In this document: in pieces, positions 20,081-31,680 of the stretch | How the letters are laid out: every line of letters starts with the position of its first letter | How positions within the stretch are numbered: position 1 is the first letter of the stretch | Origin: Bimastos eiseni | Lineage: Eukaryota > Annelida > Clitellata > Crassiclitellata > Lumbricidae | Direction: 5' to 3' | NCBI GenBank assembly: GCA_959347315.1 | Contig: OY365808.1 | Span: forward strand, 993,447-1,057,446 | DNA length: 64,000 nucleotides | The notes under the pieces: model-generated | Database searches by the model: none | Told to the model about the DNA's origin: nothing | What the model saw: only the letters and a program-made list of their open reading frames with translations | Translations under genes and position numbers: made by a program

Positions 20081-22240
20081 ATTTAAGTAAGTGAGTAAGA
20101 ATATTCTATATTAGACTACCAGCAAATGCATAATAGCTTACAATTTCAAACAAAGTCAAAATAACATACGCATGATGATTAAAGATCTCTTTTCAAAGGT
20201 ATCAACTCTAGGTAGGATTAGGTCATGTGACCTGGGTCGCATGTTGTAAGAGGTGATCTTACAAGGAGGGAGCAGGTCATGAAGGACGTGACATGGATTC
20301 AACAGAGCTGAGCGGAAGAGAGCAAAGTCAGCTTTAGAGCAGTGCTCTTAAAAAGAAAGAAATTTAACAGGAAGGAAGCTAGAACAGGTCGATTTTCTTA
20401 GAAGACCCTTTAGGCAATTTCGCTCCTGTACATTGGCGAATCCCCACCAAACGGGGGATGCGTAGAGAAGGCGAGCTAGGGTGGTAGCACGAACAACATC
20501 AAACAAAAACACGCAGAGCGAACATGAATTGTCGGGCCTTACAGCAAATTTGGTCAATGTGTGCCTCAAATCCAACTCTATCAGGCATGGTCACACCCAA
20601 AATTTGTATATCATGGACCCTCTCAATACCGGGTAAGGGAGGAGGCAGGGCAATAAGTTTGGACTTGGGTCGAGTAACAATCATTTCTTTAGATTTAGAA
20701 TGGTTTAATTTAAGATGGCTAACACTAGCTCATGTCGAGATATGGTCAAGTTCAGATAGTGTACTGTCAATGCAGGAAGCTGGAATCAACAAGTAACTAT
20801 CATCGGCATATTTTGGAAGACGATTGCCACTATGTTTAGGTTTAAGGTTGGAAATGGCAACGACAAAGTGCATTGGTCCTAATCCGGAGCCCTGGACTAT
20901 GCTAGCATTAATTGTGCAGAGGGGAGAGATTTCACCCCCTTATTTAGTGCAGTGCTGACGCTCATGCAAGAGGGCGAGGACCCAATTATACAAGAAATCT
21001 GGAATAGGTCGGGCTGCTAATTGATCTGCAAGGTGTTTGTGTCTAACTGTATCAAAAGCCTTACTGAAATCAAGAGAGATGAGTCTAACATAGGGATCCG
21101 ATTTAAGCATTGATTGATGTTCATGTGTTATGGAGATCAATGCAGCGGAAGTAGACCCGAATGGGCGGAAATCAAATTGGTCGGTGAAGATCCGGTAAGA
21201 GCTGGGGTCAGTAATAAAAGAGTAAAAGTACCTGCGCACAACCATTTTTTCCAAAATGCGTGAGAGGATGGAGGTGATGGATATAGGTCTAAAGTCAGAT
21301 TCTATGAAAGGGCGGGAAATCTTGGGTATGGGGGTTATCATGCTGAGGCGCCAATGTAAAGGAACGTAAGAGTTGTTAAGAGAACATGTAAACAGGTGAA
21401 CAACAGGTTTAGCCAAGAGATGTGCCATAGTAGATATCAACCACGAGGGCAAACCATCAGGGCCGGTGGAAATGCCTTTTACGGTTGCAAGCGCTTTATA
21501 GACATCATAAGGATAAAAAACAACAACATCGTGAAGCTGTTTGTTTTGGGGAGGTGGGCTATAACACGGATCTGTGGAGATATTCATGTAGTGACAGGTT
21601 GAGCGATGATGCTGTGATAGACCCGATGTTGTTAGCGATCATGACCGGGTGGTCTCCATCCCTCAGACGGTGAACCTCCGTCCACAAACGACTAGAACCT
21701 CGCTCCAAATCAACGAAAGACTCGGAATTTTTGCGGGAGATGGCCATGCTTATTCTGGCAGCGATGGTTGTGGCCTCCTCAAAACGATGTTTTTTTAGTA
21801 GCTTGCATCTTCTTCGCAGTAGATATTTTATGTACGGAGTCATATAAGGCGGGTCTTTGTTGCGTATAGTAACTTGACTGAGGGGAAGAAACGGTCCAAC
21901 ACTGAATCGATTATCGTGTAAAATTCAGTGAATACGGCATTCGGAGAGTTGTCTGGATCAGATGTGCTCCACGGATGATCCTCGAGATAGGTATGTAAGC
22001 AGGCAGCCATGCGCCCAGGCGTGCGTAGTCGGAGACTTCTTGTGGTTCTGTCAGCATGATCCAACCGGGCGCAAGGCTGCATCAGCGACAGAGTGGCTCA
22101 AAACAGCAGCGTGCTTCGTGACAACTGTAGAGGTGATGGCGTCGCAGGTGTACAAAAGGCTCTCAGATGAGTAAATGGGATCAAAGGGGTGTCCCGCATG
22201 AGTTGGACCTTCAAATTCGGGGAAAAGTTCCGGTCTTTGA
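20081..22240 (-). mobile_element. degenerate CR1/Jockey-type LINE
   Basis: Read on the minus strand, successive frames give: the end of an AP-type endonuclease (about 22050-22210, THAGHPFDPIYSS...), a linker (MTPYIKYLLRRRCKLLKKH), and the reverse transcriptase core from about 21587. The core includes GPDGLPSWL, SDFRPISITSILSRILEKM, LDFSKAFDTVRHKHLADQL and the active-site box KYADDSYLL near 20800. A C-terminal part (LARLLYASPVWWGFANVQE) follows, then a 3' UTR ending in (CTTA)n. Several frameshifts and stops break the ORF and the 5' end is missing, so it is dead. The CR1/Jockey grouping rests on the RT motifs; the exact clade is not resolved. Confidence 0.85.
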
Positions 22241-22318
22241 ATGAGAGACATTCCCAATCCTGTGTAACGTAGGAGGGCGACGCAAACGATTCTTGTTATC
22301 AAACAAAGTCGTTAAACT
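22236..22318 (+). repeat. family A dispersed repeat
   Basis: Copy with ATTCCCAATCCTGTGTAACG, AGGAGGGCGACGCAAACGAT, then AAGTCGTTAAACTGAAACTG. It adjoins the 5' end of the LINE at 20081-22240. Confidence 0.6.
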
Positions 22319-22338
22319 GAAACTGCCATGCTATAGCT

Positions 22339-23230
22339 CACCGTTTCCAAAACTTTTTCGCCGTGGAACCATTTTGATCTAAAAAATTTCGCGGTACTCT
22401 CGTCCGAAACTAAACATATTGTGTTCTAGGTAAAAACATTTGAGAATAAACACAATTGTAGCTAAACCCATAGATTAGATTAATATTAGCACAAAATGAT
22501 ATCGATGACAATGACGTATGGATTCTTTTGCATAATTATAGAGCTATGCACGGCAAGAAACCGTCCATAAAATAATTCGCATAATTTATTTGAAATTATT
22601 TGATGCATTTTGGTTCACATCTTAAGCAAAGTTAGTAATGGAGAGGTTTTTTACGATTTAAGGTTTCAAAATAGACACGCCTGTATAATAGGTATGTAAG
22701 TATTTGTACGTATGCATTGGTTGCCGTAAGATGTCGATAATCTCGACGCTTACATTGCTACAATGATTTATCGTTATCCTAAAATACTTTTTAAACAGAT
22801 AACCGATAACTATATAGGCATTGAGCATGGTTGATTAATCGATAAAACACTCAAATTAGACACCCTATAATGTTATCACTCTATGCTATAAATAATTGTC
22901 ACGCGCAACAACACGTAACGTCAGAAAATAAGTGCTGAGAAATGCCCTAAAAATGAGAAGATTGCAAAATTCCCTAAAATTAGGCGCTAAAATATTGGGA
23001 AGTCCAGATCATACAGTCAGGTCTGCATATGAACCTCATTGGACAAATGAATACAGATCACTAGGACATAAGGACGAATTCACATACACACGAACAAACA
23101 GCTTTTTCTCTTCTCTAAACTGCTCGTTCCAAGCTCCAAAATTACCTATAAATCCTCATTGGTTAAATAGTGAGATTGAAGTTGAAGTCGAGTAAGTATG
23201 ACCACGTTAGGTAGCCAAGTATATATATTA
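22339..23230. other. gene-free stretch with possible hAT terminus
   Basis: The first about 90 bp (CCGTTTCCAAAACTTTTTCG, then GCCGTGGAACC) resemble hAT termini of the 'gtttcccaaacttttt' type. No matching right end was seen. The rest is AT-rich and unassigned. Confidence 0.35.
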
Positions 23231-23331
23231 CAGGGGAAAAGAAGATGAGGCAACAGCCGCAATTATTGAGGTCTTCGGCACCAGTCACGACCGTTTCTTG
23301 TAATCGTCGTAAGCACCAAGGGGGTCACCCT

Positions 23332-23440
23332 CCCCGTATTTATCGAACGTATTCAATGGGAAACTTTCCCCGTATTTATCGAACGTATTCAATGGGAAAC
23401 TTTCCCGTATTTATCGAACGTATTCAATGGGAAACTTTCG
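23332..23440 (+). repeat. 36-bp tandem repeat, 3 copies
   Basis: Three copies of a 35-36-bp unit containing CGTATTTATCGAACGTATTC and AATGGGAAACTTTC. Part of a GC-rich block (23280-24120) unlike its surroundings. Confidence 0.92.
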
Positions 23441-23660
23441 GTCTGTACGGTTGCTACTACGGGAATCTAGCCGGCTTGTATTTCTAGCGGCCACCCTAAT
23501 TTTCTCGGTCTCGGCCACCCGGAACTTTTGCGTATCCGACAACCTGCTGGAAAACGCGAGGATTAACTATGACCAATCTAGGTAGCCAACCTTTATATTT
23601 CTTGGTTACCAAAACTTTCTCACGGTCTGCGCGGTCGGGGATTTTTCCCAGTCTATATAT

Positions 23661-23838
23661 CTGTCGGCCGCCGATGCCTCTCTCGGTATATGCGGTCGGT
23701 CCCTTCCGGGACTCACCCAGTCTGTCTCACTGTCGGCCGCCGAGGCCTCTCTCGGTATATGCGGTCGGTCCCTTCTGGGACTCACCCAGTCTGTCTCACT
23801 GTCGGCCGCCGAGGCCTCTCTTGGTATATGCGAACGGC
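23661..23838 (+). repeat. 69-bp tandem repeat, 2.5 copies
   Basis: Units start at 23661, 23730 and 23799, each beginning CTGTCGGCCGCCGA and containing CTCGGTATATGCGGTCGGTC. Units 1 and 2 differ at only a few positions, so the array is young. Confidence 0.92.
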
Positions 23839-24375
23839 TAACCCGGGCTTTACCCGGTCTTTACACAGACCTGTAATTTATTTATTTCACTGTCGGACCT
23901 TCCCGAGGAAGCAACCTCACGATCGGCTGCAGACTTTCTCGCGATCGATAACAGGGTGGGGCCCCAGCCCTATCAGATCGGCAGAGTCGGTCTCAACACC
24001 AGACGCTTGGCTGTAGCTCGGACTAGTTTTTGGACGCCCTCTCGTCCGCAACTATATTTTTTCGCAACTTGCCGTGAACCAGGCTTTGAACGAACGCTCA
24101 CCGACCACACGGGTGTGAGGTATTAATCGCTAACCAAAGAATTCAATGCACCGTATATGCAGAGCAGTCGTCACCACTCTACAATATAAGCGACGCACCG
24201 CATGTCAGACTATACTCAACCCGATTCATGCGTCTGCACGCTATGCACAGAACTACAAACCGCCGATCGGTCTCCCATCCAATACCAACACTGTAAGAAA
24301 ATGTACGTAAATTAAGCGCTATGGCGAGCCGATTAATTACGAACAAATTCTTTAATCCAAGCCTTGTGGCCTGTC

Positions 24376-24923
24376 CGCCACATATACACTGATGGATCTA
24401 AAGCTGATAACTTGGTTACTGCTGCATATACAGTCCCTTCCTTAGAAATAGATAAACAAGTCCATCTCTGCAATGATTCTTGTTAAATGCCGCTGAATTA
24501 ACTGCAATTATAGAAGCTTTGTTATGGATATCAGATAATGAAAACCAAGATAACAAGAAATTTTCTGTTTTTTCTGACTGTTTGAGTGCTCTTACTTCTA
24601 TTAAAAGTAACTATTCACACTCTAGACCACTCCTTTTACAGGAAAGAATGGTAGCAACGAATCAAATTAAGATGAGTAACATATGTTTAATTTGGATTCC
24701 TAGTCACGTTAATGTATTAGGTAATGAAACAGCAGATGCTTTAGCAAAACAATCTCTTAATTTGCCTATTATAAATTCAACAAATTATTTAGAATTACAA
24801 GAAATCTTTTCCATTATAACATCTCATGTGGTTAATGCTATTGTTAAGTTTATATATTATGGTTCTACTTATTGGCTTCGATATTGCATTTCTCGTGAAT
24901 CTGTAACAATTGCAATATATTAA
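24376..24923 (+). pseudogene. LINE RNase H domain remnant
   Basis: Encodes a type-I RNase H as found at the C-terminus of I-clade and related LINEs. It shows IYTDGSKA (first Asp, about 24391), then after a frameshift NAAELTAIIEAL (Glu), SVFSDCLSALTSI (Asp), and WIPSHVNVLGNETADALAKQ (His and last Asp). All four D-E-D-D residues remain. Frames must be switched once between 24393 and 24490, and no reverse transcriptase is attached. RNase H would remove the RNA strand during cDNA synthesis. LINE rather than host origin is inferred from the WIPSHV...GNE.AD signature. Confidence 0.8.
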
Positions 24924-24956
24924 ACTGACATTCAATTATCTTTAGGTTAATGTAAA

Positions 24957-24958
<2 letters not shown>

Positions 24959-25009
<51 letters not shown>

Positions 25010-25022
25010 CATTATTATTACA

Positions 25023-25078
<56 letters not shown>

Positions 25079-25180
25079 CTGGGTCGCCGCTTGTCAGTGG
25101 ACTGTAATCTTGACACGGTGCCCTGAAAAGCCACCGCATTGAAACGTTGGATGAATGCCGACAAGTTCTGGAAAAGAAAA
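24959..25180 (-). mobile_element. 5'-truncated copy of the (AAT)n-tailed LINE
   Basis: On the minus strand, 25172 down to 25079 is nearly identical to 11164-11258 of the full-length LINE (CTTTTCCAGAACTTGTCGGC through AAGCGGCGACCCAG). An (AAT)n tail of about 120 bp follows at 24959-25078. The tail starts directly after CCCAG, whereas the full-length copy has about 35 extra bases before its tail. The small divergence shows the family has been recently active. Confidence 0.92.
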
Positions 25181-25249
25181 AAAAATTATAATATATTATG
25201 AGCGTTGTGCAATTGAGGCTATAGGATACCAAAATTCCTCTACGGAACT

Positions 25250-25370
25250 TCCGTGCATTGCCTCTCGGGGCACAGCGCCAGCCGGTGCCAGTCCCAAACC
25301 TGGAAGAAGGAAAAAGGCAACTCTAATGGCCTAATGTTGCCACACAGTGTCGTTCAACTGTTATTGCTAG
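25250..25370 (+). repeat. family A dispersed repeat
   Basis: Copy with GGTGCCAGTCCCAAACCTGG, AAAAGGCAACTCTAATGGCC, then CACAGTGTCGTTCAACTG. Confidence 0.65.
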
Positions 25371-25631
25371 AACTGCTTATTGAAGAAAAAGCTTTAAAAA
25401 TAGACACCTCTGAAACGTTGTATCTCAGAGCTATATATTTGGCGCGTGAACATTTATGTTTGTTCTTGCACAACAATAAACTGCCCACAAAAACATGTCA
25501 TTGACAAACGCTTCCATATAGTGATGCGTATACTAACCTAAGAAGCGGGAAATATTTATCTCTAATTCAATTTTGGCTCACTGATGAGACGCTATAGTCA
25601 TACGGACAATTCTACATGCCAATTTCTAGGT

Positions 25632-26640
25632 CAGAGGTCCCCAAAGTGCGGCCCGCGGGCCGCATACAACCCTCAAGCAGACCTATCGCGGCCCTCCGTA
25701 AAATTTAGATTTTTGAAAAAATATACTTATGTCCAATTTGACATTTTAGTTTGACACATTTTAATTTTAATATTCATTTTGGCAGCAGTTAGCATTTTGA
25801 CAGTTCGATGGCTAAGCCCATGTGCAACACTAACACGCTATTTTCATCCCAGAAGCAAAGTTGAATTTCTGAATAAAAAATGAAATAAAAAAGAATTGAA
25901 GGAAAATGAATAAAACTGTTCAGCTCTACAACTAAATGTTGAATGGCTGCGCGATTTAGCTACCGTTTTAGTAGGTATCGCTTTACTTTTGAACGATTTC
26001 AATCTGAAACTGCAAGGGTGTGGAAAGTCTATTGACCCTGCTATACTTTATTGGACAGTGCGAAATCGTTTGTAAGAAAGTTGACCTTACTGCAAAATTA
26101 ACTGAAGGACGGAAATTTAGCTTATTTTCCGGCTTACACAGAAATATCAAACAACGATGGACATGTCTTTGAACTTTTGCGTTCCTATATGTAGGCTATT
26201 TCGAGATCGTTGGCTGCCTGTTATCTTGCACTTCAGATTGCACGAAGGTGGAAGAGTCATTTAGGGCTATCATTTTCCAGAATCAGTTTACTTGTGAGCC
26301 TGAAATTGCGCTAGTTGATTTGCAATTAGAACTTGTAAGTTCAGAATAACGAACTTCATTTCATGCACTAAGCTTGATGGGTTTTTATCAAAGCCTATCG
26401 GTTTCGGCTTATCAGACTATTTGACAACATGCTCAGCGTGTCGTTCTACGTTTTGGGACATTGCAACAAGAAGTTTTGAACCTCGATTTGGTTATATAAT
26501 TGCTAAGAAATATCAACTTCTCGCATGAAGTATAACTCAAGAAGTGAATTTAATTGTGACACAAATTCTAAGTTAAATTCTAAAAACATTCACTTCTAAC
26601 TTTATTAGAAATGGATCGACAAATAAAATTTTAGGTTGGA
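25632..26640 (+). mobile_element. degenerate hAT element, GTF2IRD2/ZBED5-like
   Basis: The left end CAGAGGTCCCCAAAGTGCGG, followed by CCCGCGGGCCGCAT, matches a widespread hAT terminus. Inside are broken pieces of the transposase related to GTF2IRD2- and ZBED5-type proteins: WLRDLATVLVGIALLLNDF followed by NLKLQG (about 25946-26020), KVDLTAKLTEGRKFSLF (about 26078-26128), and CEPEIALVDLQLELV near 26294-26338. Multiple stops and shifts separate them. The right terminus and target duplication were not found, so the 3' limit is approximate. Confidence 0.7.
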
Positions 26641-26829
26641 ATAAAATTAATAAATAAATTAAATAAATATTTAATGATTTACGAAATTCTTATAGGCCTA
26701 CATTTTTAGTTTAAGGTGCAAGCCCTTCATAACAGTTTATTTAACTTCGTAATGTGTATATAAACAGTAAGCCTTGTACTTCTAGGCTTTATATTCAATA
26801 AGAAACATAAATTTCCAAAGTCGATTCCG

Positions 26830-27090
26830 ACTAGACAAACAATCTCGAATAATCTCGGATCCTCGATAAAGCTTGGTTATGCTTAAATAAGATGCGTCCT
26901 ACAGACGAGCCTAAGCGGTTTCAGCGGTGACCATCTAAAGCCACGGATTGGGACCAATTAATCACAGTACATTGATTAGATGACGCTAGACGCAGTAGAT
27001 TAGAGAAAGACTAAGGGAAAGAGGGAACAATCGAAAGTAAGAAATGAGATTGCCATTACACATTGACGAGGAAATAGAAGTTCTTAGATA
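26830..27090 (+). repeat. family F dispersed repeat
   Basis: Copy with CTCGAATAATCTCGGATC, GACGAGCCTAAGCGG, GGGACCAATTAATCA, TAGACGCAGTAGATTAG, and AGTTCTTAGATAAGTTTATG at the end. Confidence 0.55.
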
Positions 27091-27125
27091 AGTTTATGTA
27101 TGGTTGTGCATGAGCTGATGTGCGT

Positions 27126-27227
27126 ATGTACTTAAGCATGTACTTAAGCATGTACTTAAGCATGTACTTAAGCATGTACTTAAGCATGTACTTAAGCATG
27201 TACTTAAGCATGTACTTAAGCATGTAG
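27126..27227. repeat. 12-bp tandem repeat (ATGTACTTAAGC)8
   Basis: Eight perfect units from 27126 to 27221 plus a diverged partial ninth. Reading through gives an artificial MLKY repeat on the minus strand. Confidence 0.96.
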
Positions 27228-27318
27228 TTATGTTCGCTAACGCATTGAAGTGCATTTGTGTGTATTGACGTCATCGGCCTTGATTGCCATAAACTGTCCT
27301 TAATCCACGCGTTATATA

Positions 27319-27963
27319 CACTGTGTCCGGAAATAAAGGGACCTCATATGATGATATGAAAATAAATAATAAATATTCGTCGATTTTTCAAATTGAAACA
27401 CTGTTTTAGTCCTGACATATTTATCTAAAAATATTCAATTTATGAACATCATTGGTAAAAGGTGGGGCATAGACACGTCTTTAAATAACAAAATAACAAA
27501 GTCAGTGCTTATAGGAGGAATTTGATCAGCAGGTAATTGTTGCTGTCATTAACCAACGGATCACGCTTCTTGAAGCGTGTGTTGAGGCTGAAGGCGGACA
27601 CTTTGAACACACCTTGAATGTAGACTTGTAGTCTAATATTATTCAAATGCAAGAATACATTTCAACTAAATTTATAGCAATTTATAGACAACATTTCATG
27701 AAAATTGAAATTTCTGCAGCTATATTTTAGGCAGTATTTAATACTTGAATTTTGAAGGAATTGACGTCATTCTGACGTAATTACTGGATGACAGCAGCTA
27801 TCATATTTTGTGGAGTACAAGATAAAATTTAATATGTGAGGAATAAAGAGGATTTTTAAAATTGCATAACCTCTTTAATTAGAATTGAAAAACCGATGAA
27901 TATTTACTATTTGCTTTCATATCGACATGAGGGGAGGGGGTCCATTTATTCCCAGACACATTG
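27319..27963 (+). mobile_element. 645-bp Tc1/mariner derivative with TA duplication
   Basis: Inverted termini of about 25 bp (left CACTGTGTCCGGAAATAAAG; right, reverse complement, CAATGTGTCTGGGAATAAAT, both continuing GGACC) are flanked by TA at 27317-27318 and 27964-27965. About 27541-27615 encodes VINQRITLLEACVEAEGGHF then EH, which matches the C-terminal end of Tc1/mariner-type DDE transposases. The DNA-binding and catalytic parts are gone, so this is an internal-deletion derivative that could only have moved in trans. Confidence 0.85.
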
Positions 27964-27965
27964 TA

Positions 27966-28044
27966 GTAGAACTGCAGCCAAGTAAATTTCTATCGACGGC
28001 CTTTGTTGTCAAAATCTGCCGCTAAACTCTGGATCCAGTCCTAA
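27966..28044 (+). repeat. family B dispersed repeat
   Basis: Copy beginning two bases after the Tc1/mariner end, with AAATTTCTATCGACGGCC and TTTGTTGTCAAAATCTG, ending at TGGATCCAGTC. The transposon probably inserted into or beside it. Confidence 0.6.
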
Positions 28045-28045
28045 C

Positions 28046-30353
28046 CAACGTATGTCATCGTACAACACCTTAAAAAGAAGATGCCATGCAACATATATAC
28101 CTCTCCAATCTCCAATCAATGGTGCTAGTCCCAGGTTTGATGGATCTAAATATTCTCTATTGAAGCAAATATTGTTACATTTGCATGAGATACCACATGA
28201 CATGTACCATAGATGATGTTATTACGTTACTATTTATGTGTAAAACAATTAACATTAGTTTAAAGTTCAGACAGTTATAAATTATTTCCTTTGGACGCCA
28301 TGAATTTATTATCACTGTACTGTATGTTTCAAATTGTCGTCAACGACCATAGATGTCATACGACGACGTTAAACTGAGGGATAATAATATGCGTGTAATG
28401 ATGATTGCGCTGTAGATCGACCCTGGGTATTGGATAAACCATATCATAAACTATTTTAATGGCTACAATAAAATCAATTGAATTTTTAAACACCAGTAAT
28501 TGAATACAATATATTAATTGGATTGTTTTGTAATGATGAATGTAGCCTAAGACTTTATTATTGATACTTGGTTGTTAAGTTTATATTAATTCGTTTATTT
28601 TATAATCCTTTGGTTGTTATGTTGATTTGGATTATTGAATATTGTCTATATTCCTATAGCAGTGTTGCAGTGAGATACAACATTTTCACGCATTTTGACA
28701 TCTAATCACTAGGAATGATACAACAATAGACCACGTGCAATGTCCATGTGTGCTGATTTTGACACAATTCATTGAGTCACAAATATAGTTTATATAGTGC
28801 ACATTAACAGCGTTATAGGGATGTCTATTTCAAGTAAATTCCTGCATCTATTTATTATTATTCAACAGTTTAAAGACATCTTATAGCGATACAGTCTGCT
28901 GACGTCTTCAGAATTAATTACGTTTCAATTCGATTTCGCATATAGTTTTTTTACCTTAATCTTTATATCGTCTTTCTTTCTTTAGTCTTTCTGTTTTCTT
29001 ACTTTTGTGTCTGTAAACTTATGTTGGACACTGCTTATGTTTAGTTCAGATCGTATAACTTGTTAGTAGGCCAATATACAGATCAGTCAAGATATATTAA
29101 TGCGAGTTGTGAGCAGATTTTAAGTTGCCATGCGACGATCGATTTTCAGGCGCATGCTGTATCGGCTGTGCAAGTGATGTTGTCAGCGCGCGCGAACTTT
29201 AAATATAGAAGCTGATTAGCAAATTTAGTTGTAGTGTGTCAGAGTTAAGATCAGAGGAAAGCTTAGCAGTGTGTGCTGTCTCGTCGATATACATGTATAT
29301 GCGATTTGAGTTGATATTCTTTCTGTTTGAAAAAATAAGAAAGTTTAAATTAGAAGTCTGAGTCTTTTCTGTAGCTTGTACTTACTGTGAAAAGTCAGTT
29401 AATTGATAGATAGGGAAGAAGGAGAACTTTGAATGTAGTCCGTTTTAGGGACAGGAAGAAAGCGGTTGACTGTGCTGTTATTGGTTCCATTTCTGCATGA
29501 CAGGCTGCTCAGGCGATGATATTCGACATATGCTTGTTGTAGATATTTAATAATATATAAATGATTTTTTCATTTTTCCTACAAATACATACATGCATAT
29601 ATACATATTATATATATATACAAATACACATTCAAAATTTATTCATGTTGCCATGTATCTTTTTTTGTTCATGAAGGCTCTTTTTTGACCGTTTCGGTTC
29701 TTTTCTGATTTCAGTTTTTTCCCATGAAGGTTTTTTCCCCATCTTATTTACAGAGCATCAAAACATTTTCATAACATCAATGTCAAACAATCCATATCAT
29801 GTGTTAACAAGTAATATTCAATATTAACAGTACATCATTTGCACACTATGCAACTTGCCATACTGTGAATTATTGTAACATTTTGTGTTACTCTAGTATT
29901 TTGCAACGTAATGTAGTCACTGTTAGCCAGCAACTAAAACATAATTATGTGATATTTCTAGAACTGAAGCCTTAGATTCAAATATGCTAGAAACATGAAA
30001 AGTTTAAGAGTTTAATAATTATTAGTCATCTGTATTTTCATTTAACCTAGGCCTACATAGGCGTATACATAGGCCTACTGTTTTTGAAACGTTGTTGTTG
30101 ATTAGTGCATATGTTGCGCACTTCTGAGCAAAAAATTTTGGAAGAAGGGCGATATCAAATTTCAGAATAAATGAATAAATATAATAATAAAAATAAATAA
30201 CGATATTCAATGAGATTACAATGTTATGTTTCTTAACGAAAGATTAATATATTCTCCAATCACTTTCAATGTTCAGAGCGAAATATAATAATTAAGATTA
30301 CAATCAGAGTTTGAGTTTTTGTGTTAGACAAACACACGTTTAACTAAATTCGA
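28046..30353. other. AT-rich gene-free stretch
   Basis: No coding exon recognised. A local CpG-rich patch near 29180-29190 (CAGCGCGCGCGAAC) followed by TTTAAATATA at about 29193 looks like a core promoter or LTR promoter, but no transcript structure could be attached to it. Short AT microsatellites occur near 29600. Confidence 0.45.
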
Positions 30354-30361
30354 CTTTATGC

Positions 30362-31216
30362 CAGTGTTGGGCACGAGACCAAAACCTCGAGGCCAAAACC
30401 TCGTGACCAAAACCTCGAGACCAAAACCTCGAGACCAAAACCTCGAGACTAAAACCTCGAGACCAAAACCTCGAGACCAAAACCTCGAGACCAAGACCGA
30501 GAGGTCCAAGACCAAGACCGGGTGGTCCGAGACCAAGACCGATGCTCTTTTTTATATAAAATTCAATATATTAAGACGCTAAAATGGAATGCCACGCTTA
30601 AAACATTAATTTTTTGCTGAAGAATACTAATCTTAAAATAATATAATGATCCAGAAACAGTTTTACCGGCCAGTCTGAACTTTTGCGGGTTCAGCCCTTG
30701 GCTTCGCTGGAGAATATCACACTATAAATTACTTATAGAAGTTACAGTATACGATTTAAATACTAAATACCTTAAAGCAAGTAGATTAACGTTCCGTTTG
30801 AATGATGTAGGCCAACTTGTACTCGGAATTGTAGGTTGATAGTGACTACACGAGGCTGACCACACAATTATTAGATTGTTCCAGAACCTTGAAATTTGTT
30901 AAAGGAAATTTTGAAATGCTGGTTCCATTGCAAATGCATTTTTTGCCCACAGTAACATGTGTATATATATATATATTGATGGTCTAAACACCGGTGTCTC
31001 TAATCGAAAATAACAGACAAATATCAAAGAAATTGCTCTGATATACGGCAAATGACCAAGAACGCTAACCTAAGACGAAGACCAATCCCAAGACCATTCA
31101 TTTAAGACCAAGACCAAGACCGACGCATCCGAGACCGAGACCAAGACAAAGACCGCAGTTTTCCGGTCTCCAGACCGTCTCGAGACCAAGACCGCGGTCT
31201 CGAGACCACATCCCTG
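30362..31216. mobile_element. 855-bp non-autonomous hAT with 8-bp TSD CTTTATGC
   Basis: Left end CAGTGTTGGGCACGAGACC, right end (reverse complement) CAGGGATGTGGTCTCGAGACC. Perfect duplications CTTTATGC occur at 30354-30361 and 31217-31224. Both subterminal regions are arrays of GAGACC: about nine 14-bp units (ACCAAAACCTCGAG) at the left, and GAGACCAAGACCG-type units at 31080-31210. No transposase remains. The 8-bp duplication and CAG...CTG ends fit hAT. Confidence 0.9.
30373..30495. repeat. 14-bp tandem repeat ACCAAAACCTCGAG
   Basis: About nine units with few substitutions, in the left subterminal region of the hAT element. The XhoI-like palindrome CTCGAG in every unit also occurs at the right end. 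Confidence 0.94.
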
Positions 31217-31394
31217 CTTTATGCTACTTTAAAACAGACATTTACATTGGACAATTGCTGAAGAATAATGTCGCTTATTTGAATAAAATGTATAAAGTGC
31301 TACTGTAAAGCAAGGCTCTGTTCCATCACGAACATTAGGGGCAGATTTGCGTCCAAAATGCCAGAGAATAATGCAATTTTATTAAAACCTAATT

Positions 31395-31680
31395 AACTAA
31401 AGTCGTTTCCCAACAGACAAACGGTCTCGAATAATCGTAGTTGTAGGCCTAACATCGTTATACTCACGTTCAATGCCTCCCCCCACGGACGTGCCTAAAC
31501 GATAATCATCTAGAGTTACTTATCGGGACCAATTAATTCCTGGAAAAGTGGACAGATGGCTCTAGACGCATACAGTGGATTAGTTCGATATAGGAAGCTT
31601 TCGATAGTACAGAAATGGGGTGCCATTATCTGGAGCAATGGAAATAGAGGTTCTTAGATTAGTTTATGCACTTATGTGGC
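31395..31680 (+). repeat. family F dispersed repeat
   Basis: Third copy: GGTCTCGAATAATCGTAGTT, GACGTGCCTAAACG, GGGACCAATTAATTCC, CTAGACGCATACAGTGG, and GAGGTTCTTAGATTAGTTTA. Confidence 0.55.

Noticed and set aside
29100..29400. Solo LTR candidate with TATA-like box
   Set aside because: No matching TG...CA ends or target duplication could be found, so LTR status is unsupported.
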